From assembly GCF_010092985.1 (NCBI RefSeq), contig NZ_CP048106.1, positions 2,852,001 to 2,916,000 of the forward strand: 64,000 nt of DNA, in the 5' to 3' direction. Below, one piece after another: positions 8,876 through 16,669 of the stretch. Position 1 is the stretch's first letter, and each line of letters begins with the position of its first letter. This stretch comes from Pontibacter pudoricolor (lineage in GTDB: Bacteria; Bacteroidota; Bacteroidia; Cytophagales; Hymenobacteraceae). The translations under genes were made by a program, and so were the position numbers. The notes beneath the pieces were generated by a model. That model ran no database searches and was not told the origin of the DNA. It saw only the letters and a list, made by a program, of their open reading frames with translations.

Positions 8876-9307
8876 TTAAATACTGGTACTCACTATCTGC
8901 TCCAGGCAGGTAAGCTTAACTACCTTAGCTTTTGGTAGTGCAGCCTGACAAGTATATAAATCCTTGTATCTGTTATCACGCGCTACCTCTACATAGCCAA
9001 ACCTATATGTCTGCCCAACTATAAGGTGCTGCAGCGTTGTGGCATTTACCCACGGCTGTATATAAGTAGTGTCGTTCACCTGCAACCAGGTATCATCAAA
9101 AGCACCGTAGCCACAGGTCACCTTCACGGCAGTAGCTTCAAAAACACAATCCCGCACCGGAAAACAACCGTCTATCTTGTCCTCGCTGTTATCGCAGCCC
9201 GACATAAAGATTGAAAAAAGAAGAAGGGCCAACAGTATATACCAACCGGATAAATTTGCTTTCACTATAGCTGCAACATCCATAAGAGTTGCAGGAGTAA
9301 GGCGCAT
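8876..9307 (-). CDS. Small lipoprotein, unknown function
   Basis: 143 residues from the ATG at 9307; an in-frame ATG at 9283 is an alternative. A strongly hydrophobic segment (WYILLALLLFSIFMSGC) ends in a lipobox. The mature part has several cysteines (GCFP, RDCV, VTCGYG, YTCQ, LTCLE). The N-terminus ahead of the hydrophobic segment is unusually long, and a CTATAG site is read in frame there as Ala-Ile-Val. A second ATG a few bases upstream opens a signal-peptide-like 16-codon frame that stops at this same CTATAG, so the site may have altered the original start. First gene of the three-lipoprotein cluster. No domain recognised. Confidence 0.65.
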   Translation of the reverse strand: MRLTPATLMDVAAIVKANLSGWYILLALLLFSIFMSGCDNSEDKIDGCFPVRDCVFEATAVKVTCGYGAFDDTWLQVNDTTYIQPWVNATTLQHLIVGQTYRFGYVEVARDNRYKDLYTCQAALPKAKVVKLTCLEQIVSTSI

Positions 9308-9433
9308 TTTTTCATAGTTTTATGTAGTGTAGGTTTGGTTAGAACAGATGGCTATAAGCAACTGTTGGCCTCCTTCCTCTATCAAGATTCTGAATTGGTA
9401 CAGATGGTTGCACCGCTCCTAAAAAAATATGAA

Positions 9434-11137
9434 TTATTCGCCGGCGTGGCCAAGGATATAGCTTACACCCATATTTAAGCCGATCGTATACGGCCTGCCC
9501 TGGTTGGCAATGGCGTGGTCGTCGGTTAGCATGGAGTTAAAGAAACTGCGGTATTCGGGACCCACAGATACATTTACAGCATTAGAAATGCGCTTGCCTA
9601 TACCCATGCCCACATTCCCTGAAAACTGAACTTTACGGAAAGGAGAGTCGTCGGTGGCGCTGTACGTTACGCTTGCAATTTCCGGGAGAGACGATTTTAT
9701 AGTTGTCTGCATCAGGAAATTGGCCGCCACACTACCGGTTGCATACCAGTACCAGTTCTGGCCAAGGTTACCTTCTACCTGCATGCCCACCGGAATGGAA
9801 AGCATCTGGTAACTATAGTCTACATCGAAAGGCTGTTTTGTTTTTACAACACTAACAGAGTCTGTAGTAAAGGTACTGAGCGATGGCAGGAAAACCGTGG
9901 TTGGCTTTAGCTTTGAATGCTCATTTGTGCGTGGATTAAACAAAAACTGCTCTACTATATAGCTTGACCTTGTTTTAGAAGTGTTCTGACTATAGCCAAG
10001 CCCGCTCAGTAATTTAAATCGCTTTCCAATTCTAAAGCCAGCTTTCGCATCTACGTTATACGACATGGCCGCCTGCGTATTTTCCTGAAACTCAATACGG
10101 GCATCCCGCATATTCTCTTCAGACTCTCCCGACATGGAAGGCTTTGGCTCTGGTGGCGAGCCTATACCCGGTAATTTAAAAGTGGTATGCGGCGTTACAG
10201 TATAACCGGGGATGTTGATGTTCTGGGTAAAATAAGTGGAGCCATAGCCCATTCCTACGTTCCAGCGGCTGGCAGTAACGGCAGCTTCTTTTTTATCGCT
10301 CTCGGCTGGTTTGTTTAATGCAAGCGCAAGCCCGGTTTGTGTCTGCTGCGTTATAGTTTCCCCCGTTTTTTCTTCAGGAGTTGTGGTTCCGAGTATGGCG
10401 TTTCTGCGGAGCAGCGGATTTATAGTTGCAGTGCTGGTATAGTTATCCGGAACATTTGCAATAGCCTGGCTAGCCGGAATAAAGCTTCTTTCGTCTGTTT
10501 CAGTAACAGGGCTTGCAGTTGGTTTATCTCCTCCAACTATAGCTGCAGCAATAAGACTGGTAGCTTCGCTTGCTTCAGATTTTATAGTTGATGCCGCCCT
10601 GTTTTCAGCACTATAGTTTTGCTGAGCGATAGCAGATGATCTTTCAGACCTGGTTGAGGTAACTGTTTCGTTTGAAGAATAACTATAGTTCGGCTTTTTT
10701 GCCTGGGCTATAGCAGGTATTTCCCTGATTTCAGATTCAGACAAACTATAGTTACCCGATTCAGATGAACTATAACTATCGGTTTGCTGAGCCGGTGCTA
10801 AAGTACTGTTGCCGGCTATAGTAGCCTTACCCGTTTCTGATGATTGAGCTATAGTTTGCTGCTGCTGTTGCGTGGCAGTAGCAAGTAACGCTTCTTTCTG
10901 GTCTTGTTTAAAGTGCAGCACCAATGCAGATCCGGCAAGCACGAAAAGTATAAAGCATGCCGCTGCCAGTTGCCTGTAAAACAACGCGCGTTTCTTGTAC
11001 TTCACATTATCCTGCATGGCAAGGGCATGATCAATACGCGACCAGACTTCCGGACCCGGCGTTGCTTCCGCATCCTGGAAGCGTTGCCACATGCTCTGCT
11101 CCAGTTCCCCGTAATCTTTTTTATCTCTTGATGACAT
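9434..11137 (-). CDS. Membrane-anchored protein with C-terminal outer-membrane-barrel-like domain, partner of the ECF sigma factor
   Basis: 567 residues. The N-terminal ~50 residues are soluble and predicted cytoplasmic (WQRFQDAEATPGPEVWSRID), followed by one membrane helix (about 58-75), as in anti-sigma factors. Residues about 80-280 are a low-complexity Ser/Thr/Asn-rich linker containing repeated NYS motifs encoded by CTATAG sites. Residues about 290-567 resemble an outer-membrane beta barrel: alternating strands, MGYGSTYF, GLGYSQNTSKT, MQVEGNLGQNWYWYATGSVAANF, VSVGPEYRSFFNS and a C-terminal GLNMGVSYIL. It overlaps the sigma gene by 17 bp. The family is known beside Bacteroidota ECF sigma factors; that it spans the periplasm and controls the sigma factor is inference. 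Confidence 0.75.
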   Translation of the reverse strand: MSSRDKKDYGELEQSMWQRFQDAEATPGPEVWSRIDHALAMQDNVKYKKRALFYRQLAAACFILFVLAGSALVLHFKQDQKEALLATATQQQQQTIAQSSETGKATIAGNSTLAPAQQTDSYSSSESGNYSLSESEIREIPAIAQAKKPNYSYSSNETVTSTRSERSSAIAQQNYSAENRAASTIKSEASEATSLIAAAIVGGDKPTASPVTETDERSFIPASQAIANVPDNYTSTATINPLLRRNAILGTTTPEEKTGETITQQTQTGLALALNKPAESDKKEAAVTASRWNVGMGYGSTYFTQNINIPGYTVTPHTTFKLPGIGSPPEPKPSMSGESEENMRDARIEFQENTQAAMSYNVDAKAGFRIGKRFKLLSGLGYSQNTSKTRSSYIVEQFLFNPRTNEHSKLKPTTVFLPSLSTFTTDSVSVVKTKQPFDVDYSYQMLSIPVGMQVEGNLGQNWYWYATGSVAANFLMQTTIKSSLPEIASVTYSATDDSPFRKVQFSGNVGMGIGKRISNAVNVSVGPEYRSFFNSMLTDDHAIANQGRPYTIGLNMGVSYILGHAGE

Positions 11138-11699
11138 GCTCCTTGTATGGTTTATCCTGTTGCGCCAGCATACTTTGCAGTATCGCTCTTGCTCTTGAAT
11201 ACTGAGATTTAGAGGTACCTTCCGAGATACCCAGCATTTCGCCTATCTCTTTGTGGTTGTACCCCTCAATAGCATAGAGGTTAAATACCATGCGGTAACG
11301 TGGCGCCAGGCTCTGGATAATACTTAGTAGCTCATCCATACTATAATCGTTCAGGTTATAGTCGCCGGAGCTCAGGTTTTCCACTTCTTCAGATTCGTGC
11401 GAAACGGTAAGCAGCGATTTTTGCCGCAAATGTTTCAGGGCTGTATTCACGATGATCTTCCGTATCCAGTACTCCAGTGGGCAATCCCTTTTAAAATGTT
11501 GGATATTCGAAAACACCTTTATAAACCCCTCCTGCACTATATCTTCAGCCTCAAATGTTGTGGGAGCGTAGCGCAGGCAGACCATCATCATCTTTTTAGC
11601 ATACAGGTCGTACAGGAGCCGTTGCATGTCCCGCTTGCCGGCAATGCAACCCTCAATAAGCTTCTCCTCGTCTGACTTGTTACTGCTAAAAAGTTTCAA
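11121..11699 (-). CDS. ECF-type RNA polymerase sigma factor
   Basis: 192 residues, normal for an extracytoplasmic-function sigma-70 factor. Region 2 is visible at about 25-95 (LYDLYAKKMMMVCLRYA, then EAEDIVQEGFIKVFSNIQHF and PLEYWIRKIIVNTALKHLR); region 4 at about 125-180 (LAPRYRMVFNLYAIEGYNHKEIGEMLGISEGTSKSQYSRARAIL). It redirects RNA polymerase to a specific promoter set in response to an envelope signal. The only start giving a full region 2 is TTG at 11699. The downstream gene overlaps it by 17 bp, which points to translational coupling with a membrane partner. Confidence 0.95.
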   Translation of the reverse strand: MKLFSSNKSDEEKLIEGCIAGKRDMQRLLYDLYAKKMMMVCLRYAPTTFEAEDIVQEGFIKVFSNIQHFKRDCPLEYWIRKIIVNTALKHLRQKSLLTVSHESEEVENLSSGDYNLNDYSMDELLSIIQSLAPRYRMVFNLYAIEGYNHKEIGEMLGISEGTSKSQYSRARAILQSMLAQQDKPYKEHVIKR

Positions 11700-11894
11700 C
11701 TGCTGACCTGATTACGGCCCCACTCACATGAGCCTAAAAGTAGTGCTATGGTTGCAAGGCCGGGTAAATATTTCTTACAGGATATTTGGTTTACCTAAGT
11801 ATTAACATATCAGTATACTTAGCGCAGGTAAATGTAAGAAATTGCAGTGAAAGTAGTGCTATATAAAGAAGCAGAAAGTATGCAGAATTTAGTA

Positions 11895-11930
11895 TAAAAA
11901 AGAAGCGCACCCGGTTAAAGGCACGCTTCT
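11895..11930 (-). terminator. Terminator of the aroE operon (after DUF1232)
   Basis: AGAAGCG (11901-11907) pairs with CGCTTCT (11924-11930); on the minus strand the stem is followed by a T-run. It starts 24 nt after the DUF1232 stop codon. Confidence 0.8.
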
Positions 11931-11953
11931 GAATGTATAACTATAGCAAACTG

Positions 11954-12358
11954 TTAGGCAACTCCAAGAAAAAGCATTTTATAAACCAGCACGGCAACTA
12001 TAGTTGCGAACAGCATCCATACATACCCAATAATTCTGTAGGCTGTGGCACTGCCTGTCGTCACGCCACTCAGGGTATCGTACGCTTCTATGCGGGCATG
12101 GTCTAAAACACTTTTGGTAAGCAAATGATACGAAAATCCGACACCCAGCGTAACGGCTACCACATCATCCAGGAAACCAAAAACCGGCACCAGATCCGGC
12201 ACCAGGTCTATTGGGCTGATGGCATAGCCAATGGCAAGCGCTAACAACAACCGCACATACCACTTTACGCGCGCATCGCGGTACGAAAGATACAAAGCGT
12301 AGATCTCTGCGTTTAAAGCGTGTGTTTTATGCTTCAGGGTGGTTAGCTGGGTGATCAT
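11954..12358 (-). CDS. DUF1232 (YkvA-like) membrane protein
   Basis: 134 residues. The DUF1232 signature appears at about 48-70 (ISPIDLVPDLVPVFGFLDDVVAV), flanked by a hydrophobic segment before it and a C-terminal membrane helix (about 108-130). Members are small inner-membrane proteins of unknown function. It is the last gene of a likely transcript DUF368-aroE-DUF1232, with 107 nt between aroE and its own start, and is followed by a clear terminator. The ATG at 12358 gives the full family length. Confidence 0.85.
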   Translation of the reverse strand: MITQLTTLKHKTHALNAEIYALYLSYRDARVKWYVRLLLALAIGYAISPIDLVPDLVPVFGFLDDVVAVTLGVGFSYHLLTKSVLDHARIEAYDTLSGVTTGSATAYRIIGYVWMLFATIVAVLVYKMLFLGVA

Positions 12359-12465
12359 AGGGTGGCGGTTAGGTGGCTCTCGTTTTCAGGCTTTTACGTG
12401 AACCGGCACGCCTTATGTTACAGCATTTTACAATTATTTTCAAGAAAAATAAATTGCATTTCGTT

Positions 12466-13203
12466 TTACCTGTTTTGCCAGATCTGCCAGGCAGCCTCAG
12501 CCTGCCCATACAGCATCCGGAGGCCATTTATAGTTTGCGCGCCTGCCGATTTTCCTTTTTCCAGAAAGAGTGTCTGCTCGGGATTATAAACCAGGTCGTA
12601 AAGGTAATGTTGGGCAGAAAGGGCTTTGTAAGGCAGTTCAGGGCAGTCCTGAACATTCGGATACATGCCTAGCGGCGTGGTATTAACTATAAGCTGATAC
12701 TGCTGCAGCAGTTCGGGGGTAAGCTCTGTATAAGAAAACTGACCTTGCGTGGGTTGCCGGGATAAAATTGTATAGTTTATCTGCAGGTCCTGAAGTGCTG
12801 CCACTACTGCTTTAGAAGCTCCGCCTGTTCCTAATACTAAAGCCCTGCTGTTCTGCGTTGCGGGGTAAAACTGCTCCAGCGAGCTCCTGAAACCGATATA
12901 GTCGGTATTATATCCTTTGGTCTTGCCAGCTGTTATTTTTATAGTATTTACAGCTCCAATCCGTGCAGCTGATTCATCCAGCTCATCCAGGAAAGGGATC
13001 ACCGTTTCTTTATAAGGAACAGTTACATTCAGGCCGACCAGGTCGGGTTGGTTTTGCAGTAATCGGGGTAGTTCAGCTATAGTTGCCAGTTCGTATAGTT
13101 CATACGTTGCATCAGCTATTCCTTCCCGCTCAAACTTCTCTGTAAAGTAACGCTTCGAGAATGAGTGTCCCAGCGTTTTACCGATCAGGCCATAGCGTTG
13201 CAT
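12466..13203 (-). CDS. aroE: Shikimate dehydrogenase
   Basis: 245 residues. NADPH-dependent reduction of 3-dehydroshikimate to shikimate in aromatic amino acid synthesis. The N-terminal substrate domain carries GHSFSKRYF, the catalytic Lys65 in VPYKE, and Asp101 in NTDYIGF. The NADP-binding Rossmann part shows VLGTGGASKAV, then the family motif VNTTPLGMYP and the C-terminal NGLRMLYGQAEAAWQIW. It starts 6 nt after the DUF368 stop codon, so the two are co-transcribed. All key residues are present. Confidence 0.97.
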   Translation of the reverse strand: MQRYGLIGKTLGHSFSKRYFTEKFEREGIADATYELYELATIAELPRLLQNQPDLVGLNVTVPYKETVIPFLDELDESAARIGAVNTIKITAGKTKGYNTDYIGFRSSLEQFYPATQNSRALVLGTGGASKAVVAALQDLQINYTILSRQPTQGQFSYTELTPELLQQYQLIVNTTPLGMYPNVQDCPELPYKALSAQHYLYDLVYNPEQTLFLEKGKSAGAQTINGLRMLYGQAEAAWQIWQNR

Positions 13204-13209
13204 CTGTAT

Positions 13210-14154
13210 TTAAACTGTGGTGGTGTGATCGTCAGTGATGTAATCTATAAAGTAAACCAGCGCAAAACCGAAGACAGCCAGTAGTGTACCATACAGTATA
13301 TAAGGCTCTTCTCCTGTTAGTTGCAGGTAATCGGTTGGCAGCACGTTGGCTTGCACCAGTGGTTTTATTTCGCCGTGGCGGTCGGTATATGTCTCCAGCG
13401 TCTGTTTCCAGGGCCACACTTTGTTCAGCGATCCCAGCATAAAACCGGTCAGCAACGAAACAGTCAGGTTATGATAATTCTTCAGCATCCAGTTCAGCAC
13501 ATGCGAAAAACTAAGGATACCTACCAGACAGCCCAACCCGAAAGTAAGTATAGTTGCTATTTTAAGGTCTTTTACGGCGTTCAGTATAAACTCGTACTTG
13601 GCCATTAAAACCAGAATAAAGCTACCTGAAATACCTGGCAAAATCATGGCACAGATGGCAATAGCGCCTGAAAGGAAAATGAACCAGTATGATTCCGGCG
13701 TTTCTGTTGGGGTGGCTATAGTTACCCAGTAGGCAATGGCAGCACCAACTATAAAAGCGAGCACGACCATAGGTGTCCACTTCGTTATTTTTTTCCCAAC
13801 AACTACAGTAGAGGCTACGATCAACCCAAAAAAGAACGACCAGAGCAGCTCTGGGTGAAACTCCAGCAGGTACAGCACCAGCCTCGAAAGCAATACAATC
13901 GAGAAACCAATGCCAGACAGCAGCCCAACCAGGAAATTACCGTTAATGTGTTTCCAGAAACCAGCCAGGTTAAAACGGAGCAGCAACTTCACAGCCTCTC
14001 CGTTTACCGACCTGATAGAGTTCAGCAACTCTTCGTAGATGCCGGTAATAAAAGCTATAGTTCCGCCGGATACGCCTGGCACTACATCTGCAGCCCCCAT
14101 GGCTACACCTTTCGAGAAAAGCAGAAGATATTCTTTAAGTGATCTGCGTTGCAT
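13210..14154 (-). CDS. DUF368 membrane protein, putative undecaprenyl phosphate translocase (PopT family)
   Basis: 314 residues with eight or more hydrophobic segments. The DUF368 hallmark GAADVVPGVSGGTIAFITGIYE lies near the N-terminus (about 17-39) and its internal repeat ICAMILPGISGSFILVLMAKYE near 172-193, the paired re-entrant motifs of this family. Members were reported in 2023 as translocases that return undecaprenyl phosphate to the cytoplasmic face for cell-wall synthesis; assignment here is by family. It is the first gene of the DUF368-aroE-DUF1232 unit. The ATG at 14154 gives the usual short cytoplasmic lead (LKEYLLLFSKG). Confidence 0.9.
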   Translation of the reverse strand: MQRRSLKEYLLLFSKGVAMGAADVVPGVSGGTIAFITGIYEELLNSIRSVNGEAVKLLLRFNLAGFWKHINGNFLVGLLSGIGFSIVLLSRLVLYLLEFHPELLWSFFFGLIVASTVVVGKKITKWTPMVVLAFIVGAAIAYWVTIATPTETPESYWFIFLSGAIAICAMILPGISGSFILVLMAKYEFILNAVKDLKIATILTFGLGCLVGILSFSHVLNWMLKNYHNLTVSLLTGFMLGSLNKVWPWKQTLETYTDRHGEIKPLVQANVLPTDYLQLTGEEPYILYGTLLAVFGFALVYFIDYITDDHTTTV

Positions 14155-14342
14155 AAATCTGTTTCTGAGCTTTTATGAGCAGGTTTAAAATTCATCCTTT
14201 GCGCTACAAACTGCCTATATAAAAGCCTGACTTCACACTTTTCTCGCTCCATAGCGCTGCTATAAAGCTCAAAAACTGTTTCGCCAGCGCCCTGTCTATT
14301 CAGTTTTCGCTTACAAAAACGAAATTTAAACTTGTACTAACA

Positions 14343-14376
14343 AAATTGCCCGTTCGGGTACGCCGACGGGCAATTT
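14343..14376 (-). terminator. Terminator after phosphosulfolactate synthase gene
   Basis: AAATTGCCCGT (14343-14353) pairs perfectly with ACGGGCAATTT (14366-14376) around a 12-nt loop. It lies 20 nt past the stop of the minus-strand comA-like gene. The T-run on the minus strand is short (TTTT). Confidence 0.8.
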
Positions 14377-14395
14377 ATAGTTACTGTTTTTATAG

Positions 14396-15178
14396 TTACC
14401 CGTTCAGGGTAGTATCATCCATGTTCAGGAAATGATGGAACGTATCGCCACGCAAACCTAAACGAATGGTCTCCAGTGGAATAACCTCGCTTGGCGCTAT
14501 ATTACCAAGGTTTACGTTAGCACCAAGCAGTTTAATAAACCAAACCTGCTGTGCTTTCTGAGGCGCTTCCCACAATATCTTCTCAAACGGTATCTTTGTC
14601 AGGATCTCTTCTACCAGACCGCTTCGAACCTCACCTGTTGAGCGGAAAAGGCCAACGTTACCACCTTCACGGGCTTCACCGATCACTTTCCAGGCGCCGG
14701 CATCCAGTTCAGTCTGCATCAGTTGTATCCACTTATAAGGCGGAATGATCTTTTCAGCATCTTTAGAACCTACTTCCGACAATACAGTTACCTGCGTAGC
14801 CAGCGTCTGAATATACTGCAGCTTTTCATCATGGTTCATCTCCAGCGAGCCATCCGAAACTTCTGCAAAAGTCATTTCATACTTATCCAGGATGCGGCGG
14901 TAGTCCTCGAACTGGTTGCGGGCCACAAAGGCCTCGAATAATGTGCCACCAAAGTAAACAGGTATACCTGCTGCCTTATAGGCGTCCAGTTTTTTCTGCA
15001 GGTTAGGCACCACATACGATGTGGCCCAGCCCAGTTTTACGATATCTACATATTCCCCGGCTACGTCCAGAAAGTCTTCTACTTCCCGCACACTCAGACC
15101 TTTGTCCATGGCCATGGTAAAACCCCGCTCGCGTGGCTTAAGCTCGCGCTCCGGCAGGTTATTCAGCGTATAGTTCAT
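14396..15178 (-). CDS. comA: Phosphosulfolactate synthase (ComA family)
   Basis: 260 residues, a TIM-barrel family joining sulfite to phosphoenolpyruvate to give 2-phospho-3-sulfolactate. Recognised by RGFTMAMDKGLS near the start, VDIVKLGWATSYV, IPVYFGGTLFEAF, FAEVSDGSLEMNHDEKL, VLSEVGSKD, IGEAREGGNVGLF and a C-terminal GLRGDTFHHF. In methanogens this is the first step to coenzyme M; bacterial homologues serve sulfolactate synthesis, and plant HSA32 is a related heat-stress protein. In Cytophagales a role in making sulfonated precursors is possible but not shown here. It starts 6 nt after the TPR gene. The symbol follows the family, not bacterial competence comA. Confidence 0.9.
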   Translation of the reverse strand: MNYTLNNLPERELKPRERGFTMAMDKGLSVREVEDFLDVAGEYVDIVKLGWATSYVVPNLQKKLDAYKAAGIPVYFGGTLFEAFVARNQFEDYRRILDKYEMTFAEVSDGSLEMNHDEKLQYIQTLATQVTVLSEVGSKDAEKIIPPYKWIQLMQTELDAGAWKVIGEAREGGNVGLFRSTGEVRSGLVEEILTKIPFEKILWEAPQKAQQVWFIKLLGANVNLGNIAPSEVIPLETIRLGLRGDTFHHFLNMDDTTLNG

Positions 15179-15184
15179 CTGATA

Positions 15185-16582
15185 TTATTTGCGATACTGA
15201 TCTATTAATCTGGCTAATGCCCGCTGCGATTCCAGTTCCGGGAAGAACTCAAATAACAGCTTATGTTTTTCGAAGTCCAAAATTAAGGCATTTTCAAGAT
15301 AATTGTAAGCTTCGCGGTATTTTCCTGCAGAAAGAAGGTAGGCGCAGGCCCTGTAATATAGCTCTGCTTCGTCTGGTTGCAGTTCTATGGCATTTAAAAT
15401 AATATCGGTGGCCTCATCATAATTGCCCTGTTCGTACAAAATGATAGACCAGTTGAGGTAAATATCCTTATCGTTCGGCTGTATCTCGGCAGCACGCGCA
15501 TAACTTTCCAACGCCGACACCACATGCCCCACATGATACTCGGCAGCGGCAAGCGCCACCCAGTAATCAGAACTGTCGTCGTAAAGCTCCACTGCTTTCT
15601 TAAAGAAATGCACCGCCTCGTACCACTTGCCCTGCGCATCCAGTATCACGCCAATACCAAACCAGGCCTCGTCCATTTCCGGGTCCAGGTCCACCGATTT
15701 CTGGTAATACCTTCTGGAAAGGTCCCACTGCTGCAGCTTTTCGTAGCACTCCCCGATGTTGCAATACACTTCTGCTGATTGTTCCCCATGCTCATGCATG
15801 GCATTAAACGCTTCAATGGCTTTGATATATTCGCCTATAAACACATAGGCATTGGCCATGTTGTTATAAGCGGTAATAAAGTCAGGCTTGATGATCGTGG
15901 CATAGTCGTAAGCGGCTATGGCTTTGTCGTAAGCGCCTGTTTTATTGAGCACATTGCCCAGGTTAAACCACGCTACATACGAGTAAGGATCATCGTCGAC
16001 AAATTTCTGGAAGAAGGGAAGATGTTCGCGCAGCGTACCGGTTATTTCCATACAATAAACGATCTCCTGCATGGCCGCCTCGTTCTCTACATTCAGCTCA
16101 ATGCACTTTTTATAGTACTTTACAGCCGAACCAAACTTTCCCCAGCTCTGGTAGGCCAACCCGATGTTGAAAAATATATCATCCCGGTCTTCGGCAAAGG
16201 CCAGGGCTTTCTTAAAGTAATCTATGGCATCGCGGTACTCGCCACGCTGCGAAAAAATAATACCGCGCGTCAGGTGTATATCCGGGTTACCGGATTCTAC
16301 TTCGGCTACTTCGTTTATCAGGTCAAGGGCGTCATCCAGGCTGCCGGCCATAGCCAGCAACTGCGCTTTATCTATCTGTAGTTCTGATGAAAAAGGATAT
16401 TGAGCGATGGCCGCATCGCAGGCTGCCAGAGCCTTTTTATACTCAAAGTTTGCAGTATAGTGGTCAATTATAGTTTCAAAGTCGTTGATGTCAAAAAAAG
16501 CAGTGCCATTGTTCCCGAGCGACTGCTCGAAACGTTGTATCAAATCCAGCTCTTCGCTGTTATCTTCAAAATTATCTTTCAT
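15185..16582 (-). CDS. Tetratricopeptide repeat protein
   Basis: About 465 residues made almost wholly of TPR units, roughly ten to twelve copies, each with the pattern of small and aromatic residues seen in ARGEYRDAIDYFKKAL-type segments. No signal peptide or membrane helix, so it is probably cytoplasmic and a protein-interaction scaffold. The ATG at 16582 is preferred to the in-frame TTG at 16606 because a purine-rich GGGATTTGAG precedes it. The next gene (phosphosulfolactate synthase) begins 6 nt after the stop, so the two are one operon. No enzyme domain is present. Confidence 0.9.
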   Translation of the reverse strand: MKDNFEDNSEELDLIQRFEQSLGNNGTAFFDINDFETIIDHYTANFEYKKALAACDAAIAQYPFSSELQIDKAQLLAMAGSLDDALDLINEVAEVESGNPDIHLTRGIIFSQRGEYRDAIDYFKKALAFAEDRDDIFFNIGLAYQSWGKFGSAVKYYKKCIELNVENEAAMQEIVYCMEITGTLREHLPFFQKFVDDDPYSYVAWFNLGNVLNKTGAYDKAIAAYDYATIIKPDFITAYNNMANAYVFIGEYIKAIEAFNAMHEHGEQSAEVYCNIGECYEKLQQWDLSRRYYQKSVDLDPEMDEAWFGIGVILDAQGKWYEAVHFFKKAVELYDDSSDYWVALAAAEYHVGHVVSALESYARAAEIQPNDKDIYLNWSIILYEQGNYDEATDIILNAIELQPDEAELYYRACAYLLSAGKYREAYNYLENALILDFEKHKLLFEFFPELESQRALARLIDQYRK

Positions 16583-16669
16583 CTCAAATCCCAACCGGCT
16601 GCCCAACGCAGCCCTTGTTACATTACATTTTATACTGGCAAATAGTTTATAGTTGAGGGAGCTAAAAAG

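Noticed and set aside
15779..16381. 200-codon plus-strand frame
   Set aside because: Shadow of the TPR gene; the repeats of the TPR protein explain the long opposite frame.
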